Part shown: positions 6,840-14,040 of the stretch, one piece after another
Layout: each line of letters opens with the position of its first letter
Position numbering within the stretch: position 1 is the stretch's first letter
DNA from: Paraburkholderia caribensis
GTDB lineage: Bacteria; Pseudomonadota; Gammaproteobacteria; Burkholderiales; Burkholderiaceae
Assembly: GCF_002902945.1 (NCBI RefSeq)
Contig: NZ_CP026103.1
Location: forward strand, 1,240,001-1,304,000
Direction: 5' to 3'
Length of the DNA stretch: 64,000 bases
The notes under the pieces: model-generated
Databases searched by the model: none
What the model was told of the DNA's origin: nothing
Seen by the model: the letters and a program-made list of their open reading frames with translations, nothing else
Made by a program: the position numbers and the translations under genes

Positions 6840-8462
6840 TCAGTACTCCAGTTCAGGTGCGACGGCCGGCGCCGGCTTCTCGTCCTTCGGGGCTTCGGCG
6901 ATCGTCGCGTCCGTGGTCAGGATGAGACCGGCAATCGATGCCGCGTTTTGCAGCGCCGTGCGCGTAACCTTCGTCGGGTCGACCACGCCCGCCTCGACGA
7001 GATCGCCGTACTCGCCCGTGGCCGCGTTGTAGCCATAATTGCCTTTGCCTTCGAGCACCTTCGCAATAACCACCGAAGGCTCATCGCCCGCATTCGAAGC
7101 GATGACGCGCAAGGGCGCTTCAAGCGCGCGCAGTACGATCTGGATGCCCGCGTCCTGATCGCCGTTGGCGCCCAGCAGGCCGCTCACGGCGGCTCTTGCG
7201 CGCAGCAGCGCCACACCGCCGCCCGGCACGATGCCTTCCTCGACCGCCGCGCGCGTCGCGTGCAGCGCATCGTCGACACGGTCCTTTTTCTCCTTCATCT
7301 CGACTTCGGTTGCAGCGCCGACCTTGATGACGGCCACGCCGCCCGCGAGCTTGGCCACGCGCTCCTGCAGCTTGTCGCGGTCATAGTCGCTCGTCGTCTC
7401 GTCGATCTGCACGCGGATGGACTTCACGCGTGCGTCGATGCGCTGCGCGTCGCCCGCGCCATCGATAATGATCGTGTCGTCCTTGCGCACTTCGACGCGT
7501 TTCGCGCGGCCGAGATCTTCGAGCGTAGCCTTCTCGAGTTGCTTGCCCGTCTCTTCCGAAATGACGGTGGCGCCAGTCAGGATGGCGATATCTTCCAGCA
7601 TGGCCTTGCGCCGGTCGCCGAAGCCGGGCGCCTTGACAGCCGCGACCTTGAGGATGCCGCGCATCGCGTTCACCACGAGCGTGGCCAGCGCCTCGCCGTC
7701 GATATCTTCTGCAACGATCAGCAAGGGCTTGCCCGCCTTGGATGCCGCTTCGAGCACGGGAAGCAGATCACGGATGTTCGAGATCTTCTTGTCGTGCAGC
7801 AGGATCAGGGCGTCGTCGAGATACGCGGCCTGCCTGTCGGGATCGTTGATGAAATACGGGCTGATGTACCCGCGATCGAACTGCATGCCCTCCACCACAT
7901 CGAGTTCGTTCTCGAGCGACTTGCCGTCCTCGACCGTGATGACGCCTTCCTTGCCGACCTTTTCCATCGCGTCGGCGATAATCTTGCCGATTGCCTCATC
8001 CGAGTTCGCCGAGATCGAGCCGACCTGCGCGATTTCGCGGTTGGTCGAAATTGGCTTCGACAGCTTGCGCAGCTCGTCCAGTACGGCGCTTACGGCCTTA
8101 TCGATACCACGCTTCAGATCCATCGGATTGAGCCCCGCGGCGACATGCTTCATCCCTTCCTGCACGATCGCCTGTGCGAGCACGGTCGCAGTGGTCGTAC
8201 CGTCGCCCGCCACGTCCGCAGTCTTCGATGCGACCTGCTTGACGATCTGTGCGCCCATGTTTTCGAAGCGGTCCTTCAGCTCGATTTCCTTTGCAACCGA
8301 GACACCATCCTTGGTAATGGTCGGCGCGCCGAAGCTGCGTTCAAGCAGAACATTGCGGCCCTTCGGCCCGAGCGTGACTTTCACGGCGTCTGCGAGGACA
8401 TTGACGCCCTTGACGATACGGGTGCGGGCGCTGTCGTGGAACCTGACGTCTTTTGCACTCAT
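6840..8462 (-). CDS. groL: Chaperonin GroEL, secondary copy without GGM tail
   Basis: This 540-aa 60-kDa chaperonin subunit folds substrate proteins in a double heptameric ring with GroES. The ATP site is intact (VTLGPKGRNVLLERSFGAPTIT split over residues 29-50, and AGDGTTTATVLAQAI near 85-99), as are GISPYF-region and PGGGVALLRA motifs. Unlike housekeeping GroEL, the C-terminus ends in AEAPKDEKPAPAVAPELEY and lacks the GGM repeat that normally lines the ring floor. That points to a specialised paralogue, as is common in Burkholderiaceae with several groEL copies. It is co-transcribed with groES from a heat-shock-type promoter. Confidence 0.97.
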   Translation of the reverse strand: MSAKDVRFHDSARTRIVKGVNVLADAVKVTLGPKGRNVLLERSFGAPTITKDGVSVAKEIELKDRFENMGAQIVKQVASKTADVAGDGTTTATVLAQAIVQEGMKHVAAGLNPMDLKRGIDKAVSAVLDELRKLSKPISTNREIAQVGSISANSDEAIGKIIADAMEKVGKEGVITVEDGKSLENELDVVEGMQFDRGYISPYFINDPDRQAAYLDDALILLHDKKISNIRDLLPVLEAASKAGKPLLIVAEDIDGEALATLVVNAMRGILKVAAVKAPGFGDRRKAMLEDIAILTGATVISEETGKQLEKATLEDLGRAKRVEVRKDDTIIIDGAGDAQRIDARVKSIRVQIDETTSDYDRDKLQERVAKLAGGVAVIKVGAATEVEMKEKKDRVDDALHATRAAVEEGIVPGGGVALLRARAAVSGLLGANGDQDAGIQIVLRALEAPLRVIASNAGDEPSVVIAKVLEGKGNYGYNAATGEYGDLVEAGVVDPTKVTRTALQNAASIAGLILTTDATIAEAPKDEKPAPAVAPELEY

Positions 8463-8527
8463 TTTGTTGCTCCAGATAAAAGTCGTTGACGGATCGCGGA
8501 CACGCGGGTCCGCTACCGGACAAGGTT

Positions 8528-8842
8528 TCAGGCCGCCTTGCGGGCGACCGTATCGGCTTCGATGACGCCCATGACATCTTCCTCGCGCATGACGAGCAGC
8601 TCTTCGCCATCGACCTTTACGGTCTGGCCTGCGTATTTGCCGAATAAAACCTGGTCCCCGACTTTCAGCTGCAGTGCGCGCAGCGTTCCATCCTGCAGCA
8701 GGCGGCCGCTGCCGACTGCAATGACTTCACCCTGTTCGGGTTTCTCGGCGACTGAGTCCGGAATCACGATGCCCGAGGCCGTCGTCCGCTGCGTCTCGAT
8801 TCGCTTGACGATAACCCGGTCGTAGAGGGGACGAATCTGCAT
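8528..8842 (-). CDS. groS: Co-chaperonin GroES
   Basis: This 104-aa GroES caps the GroEL ring. Landmarks are MQIRPLYDRVIVKRIE, the mobile loop region TASGIVIPDSVAEKPEQGEVIAVG, and VGDQVLFGKYAGQTVKVDGEELLVMREEDVMGVIE. The start at 8842 has AGGAG six nt upstream; the ATG two codons earlier directly abuts the AGGAG. It is slightly longer than typical GroES because of a C-terminal ADTVARKAA extension. It lies 65 bp upstream of groEL in the same operon. Confidence 0.97.
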   Translation of the reverse strand: MQIRPLYDRVIVKRIETQRTTASGIVIPDSVAEKPEQGEVIAVGSGRLLQDGTLRALQLKVGDQVLFGKYAGQTVKVDGEELLVMREEDVMGVIEADTVARKAA

Positions 8843-8948
8843 TTCCATCTCCTGAGCGATAAAGGATCACCAATAAGGGAATCCGGCTGCCACGTTAGCG
8901 GCGCGCGAAGCGCCGCCGTGCAGCCGTGCCAGTGACTGGCGGAAAGCG

Positions 8949-8977
8949 AAATAGAGGCAGCCCCGCTGCTCTTCAAG
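8949..8977 (-). promoter_or_regulatory. Heat-shock-type promoter for groESL
   Basis: On the minus strand, CTTGAAG (8971-8977) and CTATTT (8949-8954) are 16 nt apart, about 107 bp before the groES start. They match the -35 and the general form of the -10 seen at the three leader copies in this window. The structured leader itself is absent here. No CIRCE-type inverted repeat was seen. Confidence 0.55.
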
Positions 8978-9011
8978 AGGGCAAACACGCCGCGCTTTGT
9001 AACAAAATGTT

Positions 9012-9650
9012 TCAACGCAGCAGCATGATGCGATTGACGGCACCCAGGCGATAGACGGTGCGACCGTGTCCGTCCGCACGGCGCGGCTGTGGCGCCACGG
9101 GACACGGCGGCCGGCGTCCTCCGTCGGCCGCAAGCGTATCGTCGGGTTCATCGAGGGCGCTCCACAGCCCGCCCTTGATGGGCCTGAACAGCCAGCGAAG
9201 GTAGCCTTTGCGGGCCGCAAGCTGCATCAGTTCGACGCGGCTGGTGTCGTCGGCAAGCAGCTGCGGGCCACGCGCCGCTTCTTCTCCATAGTCGCCGAAC
9301 GCCTGACGGCACGCGAGTGCTTCGCTTGCGCTGGCACCGATCACGTCACAGCCACGCCGCTCGACGCGTTCAAGGTTCCAGGCGCCGAATTGCCATGCGG
9401 CATCGAGCAGCATGGCGTCCACGGTCTCGAAGCTGCGCCAGGGCGTATCAAGCTGGAGCGCCGAGCCGGGAACCGGTCTTGGCGGAATGTCGACGCCGGG
9501 TAGCACGAACGGTGTCGCGCGCCGGAAACCGTGCCAGTGAAGCATCGCAATGAGTGGCGTATTCACCTGAGCCGCCGCCGTGACTGTGACGGCAAAGAGC
9601 GGCAAGCGCACGCTCTCCATCTGCTCATGCAGCGTATCGAAAAGGTTCAT
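9012..9650 (-). CDS. Conserved hypothetical protein, 212 aa
   Basis: The start ATG at 9650 has GGGAGGC just upstream. The protein opens MNLFDTLHEQMESVRLPLFAVTVTAAAQVNTPLIAMLHWHGF and contains LDTPWRSFETVDAMLLDAAWQFGAWNLERVERRGCDV and a basic C-terminus. It looks like a soluble, folded protein, but no family or catalytic motif was recognised. It lies 35 bp upstream of the groESL promoter on the same strand, and divergent from leader copy C. Confidence 0.7.
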   Translation of the reverse strand: MNLFDTLHEQMESVRLPLFAVTVTAAAQVNTPLIAMLHWHGFRRATPFVLPGVDIPPRPVPGSALQLDTPWRSFETVDAMLLDAAWQFGAWNLERVERRGCDVIGASASEALACRQAFGDYGEEAARGPQLLADDTSRVELMQLAARKGYLRWLFRPIKGGLWSALDEPDDTLAADGGRRPPCPVAPQPRRADGHGRTVYRLGAVNRIMLLR

Positions 9651-9681
9651 GAAGCCTCCCGGGAGACATGTTGCAGAGCCT

Positions 9682-9855
9682 CTTGAAATTTCCGTTCGTT
9701 GAGCTATTTTATGCATCGCTCAGGCAGTTGCGATTAGCGCTGCGTGTTTCGATTTGTTTGCCGGTGGCGCTTCTCCATCGACGGACGGACTGGAGCGCGT
9801 AGTCCCGTTCGTTGTTCGTGAGAGGCCCCGGCTTGAATGGCTTAAGGGACCGGTC
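9682..9855 (+). promoter_or_regulatory. Heat-shock-type promoter and structured leader, copy C
   Basis: CTTGAAA (9682-9688) and CTATTTTA (9704-9711), 15 nt apart, precede GCTCAGGCAG (9718-9727). Hairpin P1 spans 9724-9743 (short, sequence-different stem), followed by the same 19-nt segment GTGTTTCGATTTGTTTGCC (9744-9762) and hairpin P2 (ACGGAC 9785-9790 with GTTCGT 9807-9812 around a 16-nt loop). AAGGGA (9844-9849) lies 6 nt before an ATG at 9856. P2 keeps pairing with G-U and compensatory changes relative to copy B. Confidence 0.72.
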
Positions 9856-9933
9856 ATGAGTCACTTTTCTTCAGCATCGCCCGGCGCAGCGGCTTCGCGT
9901 CTGCGCCGGGGCGGGCGATCGCCCCCGCAGTGA
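9856..9933 (+). CDS. Possible 25-aa peptide behind leader copy C
   Basis: The ATG at 9856 follows AAGGGA by 6 nt, and the frame MSHFSSASPGAAASRLRRGG ends with SPPQ and a TGA at 9931-9933. It is positioned where the structural genes sit behind leader copies A and B. A 10-bp hairpin lies inside the frame, so it could equally be an untranslated part of a longer transcript leading to the gene at 10078. Confidence 0.35.
   Translation: MSHFSSASPGAAASRLRRGGRSPPQ
9880..9910 (+). terminator. 10-bp perfect hairpin
   Basis: CCCGGCGCAG (9880-9889) pairs with CTGCGCCGGG (9901-9910) around an 11-nt loop. It could attenuate or end the transcript started at leader copy C, or act as an RNA structure between it and the gene at 10078. 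No T-tract follows. Confidence 0.4.
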
Positions 9934-10077
9934 TCGCCTGTCGCGGGACGTGCCGGTGCGCTTCTTCGCATGACAGCACCACATTGCATCGCCCCGCGCG
10001 CCTTGTATGCCGCGCACTGTGCATTGATTTCCTGCACCGTGCCGTGTTATTCGGGCCATGTTTTACGGGAGACGGAA

Positions 10078-10383
10078 ATGCTCAGCCCACACGAATTTGC
10101 AACGCTGATGCTGGTCCGCCAGGCGCCGGACCAGCTCGACATGGATCGCGCCGAACTCGACGCGCTGCTCGAACGCCAGCTGGTCATGCTGGAACACGGC
10201 GCCTCGGGAGCCCGCCGCGCTTACCTGACCGGCAAGGGTAGAACGTTCCTCGAGGCGCTTCACGGGAGCGACATACCCCGAAGCGCGAAGACCGCCGATG
10301 GCGGCAGTGGAGAACGCCCTGAAACGCCGTTACGGTTCGATGGCCAAACGAAGGATGTCATGGGGCCGCGACAGGCAAGCTGA
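10078..10383 (+). CDS. Small conserved hypothetical protein, 101 aa
   Basis: The protein starts MLSPHEFATLMLVRQAPDQLDMDRAELDALLERQLVMLE and continues RRAYLTGKGRTFLEAL, which has the helix-helix-wing rhythm of a small winged-helix fold, then a disordered tail. The start at 10078 is preferred over an upstream ATG because GGGAGA precedes it and the upstream extension is Cys-rich and unlike protein. It lies about 370 bp downstream of heat-shock-type leader copy C and may be part of that transcript. DNA binding is a guess from fold pattern only. Confidence 0.65.
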   Translation: MLSPHEFATLMLVRQAPDQLDMDRAELDALLERQLVMLEHGASGARRAYLTGKGRTFLEALHGSDIPRSAKTADGGSGERPETPLRFDGQTKDVMGPRQAS

Positions 10384-10611
10384 ATGGCAGTGATCGCAAC
10401 GCCTGGCTTGACGTCCCTGCGCGACGCTGATTGCTGGCCAACACACGCTCGCCGGGACGCGGCGACGACTTCTTGTAGTCACGTGTCGCGCATTGCCGGT
10501 TTATGCGGGCCTGCGGCGCCGTCTGGAATACCGTGTGCTGCAGGGCCGACGGCCGCTCTAGCGTCGCGCGCCCGTTTCCGGCGCGGCGCGATCTCTTACC
10601 GGAGGTGTCGT

Positions 10612-10854
10612 ATGCAAGCGGAAAACGTAGTGGAGTATCACGGTTGCGAAGTCCGGCCGGTGGTAACCCCAACCGCGACGGGACGTTATGCAGCAGCGGC
10701 CATCGTCACGGACCGCGTCGGCGACACTCGCACGCTCGGGGTAGATGGCGACTTCTCTAATGCGCAGGACGCACGCGATGAAGCCCTCGAACTCGCCGTT
10801 GCATGGATCCAGCAACGTTCAGTCATATCGGAACGGTATATCCGGCGTATGTAG
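10612..10854 (+). CDS. Small conserved hypothetical protein, 80 aa
   Basis: The ATG at 10612 follows GGAGG by 6 nt. The chain MQAENVVEYHGCEVRPVVTP...GRYAAAAIVTD...FSNAQDARDEALELAVAWIQQR is an alpha-beta domain similar in pattern to small Burkholderia proteins of unknown function that end in an amphipathic helix. No active-site motif is visible. It stands alone between two other small unknown genes. Confidence 0.7.
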   Translation: MQAENVVEYHGCEVRPVVTPTATGRYAAAAIVTDRVGDTRTLGVDGDFSNAQDARDEALELAVAWIQQRSVISERYIRRM

Positions 10855-10975
10855 GGATGCCCGTCAGCATACGGCGAGCGAGAAACCCGATTGATCAGCC
10901 AGTTCTCGCGCGGCGCGATTCGACGCCTGCCGGGCGGCTATGAGTTCTGGCGCAGGTGAACAGGAAGGAAAGAAA

Positions 10976-11506
10976 ATGTCGGACACTCCAATCATCGACC
11001 CGTTGGAAGCGGTGCTTTTTGAGCGCATCAAACTCCTGCTGTTCAGCGTCAATCTGCCGGTGCAGCGTCTTGAAGCCGATATCGACGATATTGGACGCTT
11101 CACCGAGGCGGATGGACGTTCAGCGCAACTACGCCTCATTGAAGCGATGCCGCCCCTTACGCCCGCCGCCGAAGCAATCGTGCGGGCCATGATCCGTGCG
11201 TACGGCGTTGAGCTATTTTCCAGCGGCAGTGCAAACGCGGTTTTGCGCGCGATGATCAAGACCGGTCCCATCAGGTTCGCACAGACTGCCTTGACATTGG
11301 ACCCCGACCGGCCAGGGCCACAGCGAGCCCTTCAGCTCGTCTCAGAGTTCAACCGCATATTTGAGCGCTGTCCCGAACGGGGCTTCTCCCAGGCACGACA
11401 GGTTCTTTCCGCGCTCGGTCTACTCGTCGACCGGAACGCTCCACGGTCTCGTCACGCTAAACGCGATGGCAACCACCAGTCCGGACCGGTCAATTCGGGT
11501 CTCTGA
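10976..11506 (+). CDS. Hypothetical protein, 176 aa
   Basis: AAGGAAAG lies just before the ATG at 10976. The protein, starting MSDTPIIDPLEAVLFERIKLLLFSVNLPVQRLEADIDDIGRF, is mostly helical and soluble, with a central VRAMIRAYGVELFSSGSANAVLRAMIKTG segment and a basic tail. No family was recognised. It continues the series of small stress-island genes on the plus strand. Confidence 0.65.
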   Translation: MSDTPIIDPLEAVLFERIKLLLFSVNLPVQRLEADIDDIGRFTEADGRSAQLRLIEAMPPLTPAAEAIVRAMIRAYGVELFSSGSANAVLRAMIKTGPIRFAQTALTLDPDRPGPQRALQLVSEFNRIFERCPERGFSQARQVLSALGLLVDRNAPRSRHAKRDGNHQSGPVNSGL

Positions 11507-11546
11507 TCACGCGCCTGAATGACTGACAGTGGCCGCGAAATGGACC

Positions 11547-11918
11547 TCATACGGAAGAGACGCGATTGACCGTGCCGTCGCACAGTCGGAGATCGACTAT
11601 CAGCTCGAACTTGCCCGAGGCGCGTCCGTGATCGCGAGTATGCTGAGCGCGGAGAATCTGCGCCGCGGCCATTGACGAGACGTGCACTCCTTTCCTGCCA
11701 ATTTCCATTCGCAGGACATCTCCACCAACGGCACCACGCTTCATGTGCGCAGCGGCGGTACGAGGCCCGGGGTGGCTGCCGATCTCTTGCACGACCATGG
11801 AATAATCGTCCCCTGAACTGCGCGGTCTGGGTCTTCCGTTGAAACCCGCGGGCTTCCAGAATATTCCAGTTGTCCGCTGCAATATCAATTGCTCGAGCGT
11901 CTGAATGTGCGACTCCAC
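11547..11918 (-). CDS. Doubtful hypothetical ORF, 123 aa
   Basis: A GTG-started frame encodes VESHIQTLEQLILQRTTGIFWKPAGF and ends GKFELIVDLRLCDGTVNRVSSV. The two ends look protein-like, but there is no clear ribosome site and no recognisable family. It is the best coding candidate between 11.5 and 12.4 kb. Confidence 0.3.
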   Translation of the reverse strand: MESHIQTLEQLILQRTTGIFWKPAGFNGRPRPRSSGDDYSMVVQEIGSHPGPRTAAAHMKRGAVGGDVLRMEIGRKGVHVSSMAAAQILRAQHTRDHGRASGKFELIVDLRLCDGTVNRVSSV

Positions 11919-12392
11919 CGCCGCGCTATGCCCGTCGATTGCCGACCAAAGGAATTCACCAGGCTGCCGGGATCAACGCCGTCCTGGCGGCAACCGCTCA
12001 GATGGGTCCATTGCATGGCAGTCCAGATCATCCTCGAGTGGACGTCGATTCGAACATCGCGACGATAGCGAGATCATTCGCTATCGCCCCGCTACTCGCA
12101 AGCCATCCCAGGGTTTGCCTTATTCCCGCGTCAAGATCCGGCCGAACAGGCACAGCGAATGCTCTACGTGCATCGCGTCGTCGCCCACTGCGGGGTCATT
12201 GCGGAAAGCCCGCGGAGGGCGACTCCCGCCACCTGTCCGGATCGGCCACGAAGATGGCGAGCGCGTTCATAGCTCAACGACCTACTATAGAAAAACTGGT
12301 TGACCGCTCCCATTGCCGTGGCGAAGCCAGGGGTCGAACCAGCAGACGGTCCCGCGGCGCATTTCGATGAGCACTCCGCAAGGGGACGCCAC
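11919..12392. other. Intergenic stretch, 474 bp
   Basis: Only short unsupported frames are present. A minus-strand 61-residue frame near 12285-12470 has reasonable composition but overlaps the start of the repeat-protein gene. No promoter, repeat or RNA gene was recognised. Confidence 0.4.
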
Positions 12393-13829
12393 ATGAACGT
12401 AGCGAACGGAAGGATCAGACGAAACGATCAGCAGCGCGTGGTGATGTCCCGCCACGCCGAGCTTGCGCACGCCGGTGCAGCTGACCCGGATGCAGACATC
12501 AAGGTCGCACCGCCCCTGCGGGGCAAACGTCTTGCGCTTTGGGTTGCCTGGGCAAGCGCATCATTGGCTGCCGGGGTCATGGGTATCGTCGCGTCTGGCG
12601 ACCGGTTCGACTATGACAAGCTGCTCGCGATCATCGGATCCACGACGCCAACGCAACACACGTCCTGGTCCGGTGATGTTGCACCACTATCGTCGCCTCC
12701 CGCGCGTTCTCCTGCGATTGCGAGTGCTGAGCTCGCCCCACCTGTGTCGTCAGCTCCCGCCGATCACGGCGCGGGATCTCATCCGGATTCTGCTGCAGCG
12801 CAGCCGGTTGCACGGGTGCCTGGTCAAGCGAGCCATGCCGCCACACAGAATCACCGCCATCCGGCGTCGCACGTGGGAGCAATCGCACGGCATGCGCCCA
12901 GGATCACGCGACCCACGTCGCCAACGCAACAAGCGTCTTCGTCCGATCATGTGGTGAGATCGCCGTCACCCTCTGTCCAGGGAACTGCAATTGGCAGTGC
13001 GGCGGGCTCCCCGCCCGTAGCTTCCGCTTCGCTCGATCACCGCGATGCACCTTCTGCGAAGTCTGCTTCGCTGCAACTGGCTCAAGGACAGACTTCAGGC
13101 GGCCACAGTGGAGGTGGTTCAGGCGCAGGTGGTTCAGGCGCAGGTGGTCCGGGTGCTGGCGCAGGCGGTGCGGGTGCAGGCGGTGCGGGTGCAGGCGGTG
13201 CCGGTGCAGCCGGTGCGGGTGCAGGCGGTGCCGGTGCAGCCGGTGCGGGTGCGGCCGGTGCTGGCGCAGGCGGTGCTGGCGCAGGCGGCGCGGGTGCGGG
13301 CGGTGCTGGTGCGGGTGCAGGCGGTCACGGCGCAGGCGGAAACGGCGCAGGCGGCACGGGTGCAGGCGGTGCGGGTGCAGGCGGTGCCGGTGCAGGCGGT
13401 CACGGCGCAGGCGGAAACGGCGCAGGCGGTGCCGGTGCAGGCGGCGCGGGCGCAGGCGCCGCGGGTGCAGGCGGTGCCGGTGCAGGCGGTGCCGGTGCAG
13501 GCGGCGCGGGTGCAGGCGGTGCCGGTGCAGGCGGTGCCGGCGCAGGCGGTGCCGGTGCAGGCGGTGCCGGCGCAGGCGGTGCCGGTGCAGGCGGTCACGG
13601 CGCAGGCGGAAACGGTGCAGGCGGCGCGGGCGCAGGTGGTGCCGGTGCAGGTGGTGCGGGCGCAGGCGGCGCGGGCGCAGGCGGTGCCGGTGCAGGCGGT
13701 CACGGCGCAAGTGGAAACGGCGCAGGTGGAAACGGCGCAGGCGGAAACGGCGCAGGCGGTCACGGCGGTGGTGGGAACGGCGGGGGCGGAAACGGCGGAG
13801 GCGGTCACGGCGGGGGCGGGTCGAGGTAA
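12393..13829 (+). CDS. Membrane-anchored GAGGX-repeat protein, 478 aa
   Basis: AAGGGGA lies 6 nt before the ATG at 12393. The first 45 residues are polar, then KRLALWVAWASASLAAGVMG forms a single membrane anchor near residues 46-66. A Ser/Pro/Ala-rich linker runs to about residue 230. The remaining roughly 245 residues are a pentapeptide array G-A-G-G-X with X being A, H, N, T or S, closing in GGGGHGGGGSR. The topology suggests an anchored protein with a long flexible extracytoplasmic repeat domain. Glycine-rich repeats of this kind occur in adhesins and cell-surface proteins; the true role is unknown. Confidence 0.75.
   Translation: MNVANGRIRRNDQQRVVMSRHAELAHAGAADPDADIKVAPPLRGKRLALWVAWASASLAAGVMGIVASGDRFDYDKLLAIIGSTTPTQHTSWSGDVAPLSSPPARSPAIASAELAPPVSSAPADHGAGSHPDSAAAQPVARVPGQASHAATQNHRHPASHVGAIARHAPRITRPTSPTQQASSSDHVVRSPSPSVQGTAIGSAAGSPPVASASLDHRDAPSAKSASLQLAQGQTSGGHSGGGSGAGGSGAGGPGAGAGGAGAGGAGAGGAGAAGAGAGGAGAAGAGAAGAGAGGAGAGGAGAGGAGAGAGGHGAGGNGAGGTGAGGAGAGGAGAGGHGAGGNGAGGAGAGGAGAGAAGAGGAGAGGAGAGGAGAGGAGAGGAGAGGAGAGGAGAGGAGAGGHGAGGNGAGGAGAGGAGAGGAGAGGAGAGGAGAGGHGASGNGAGGNGAGGNGAGGHGGGGNGGGGNGGGGHGGGGSR
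13090..13829 (+). repeat. 15-bp tandem repeat coding for GAGGX
   Basis: About 740 bp consist of degenerate 15-bp units (typical form GGTGCAGGCGGTGCC) in frame with the host gene. Third-position changes between C and T are scattered, while the encoded pattern stays fixed. Longer blocks containing GHGAGGNGAGG recur four times, indicating block duplication. Confidence 0.85.
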
Positions 13830-14040
13830 TCGGCCGCCTTGTTTTCCACCGCCCCTTTTTGCGCAAGAGACAAAGGTCACCGGCTACCAGACCGGTCACC
13901 CGATCGTGCAGAGCATGAAGCGCGAGATCCCATGCGGATATCCATTGCTCGAGCGGCCACTCCGGTGACTGTACGCGTCCGGCCACCCCGTTCCTGGCGA
14001 CACCCCGTGGATCGCTTTCCAAGTCGCTTCGTGAGGCTCG

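Noticed and set aside
6501..8489. 662-codon plus-strand frame across groEL
   Set aside because: It is antisense to an unambiguous GroEL gene and has the composition of a codon shadow.
10384..10611. A fourth heat-shock leader before the 80-aa gene at 10612
   Set aside because: The region has GC-rich stems and a good ribosome site, but lacks CTTGAAA, GCTCAGGCAG and the conserved 19-nt segment.
12300..12370. tRNA gene suggested by GGTTCGACCCC on the minus strand
   Set aside because: No matching acceptor, D or anticodon stems could be assembled around the T-arm-like string.
12904..14022. Long minus-strand Arg/His-rich open frame antisense to the GAGGX array
   Set aside because: It exists only because the repetitive GC-rich DNA lacks stops in all frames; there is no ribosome site and no protein-like composition.
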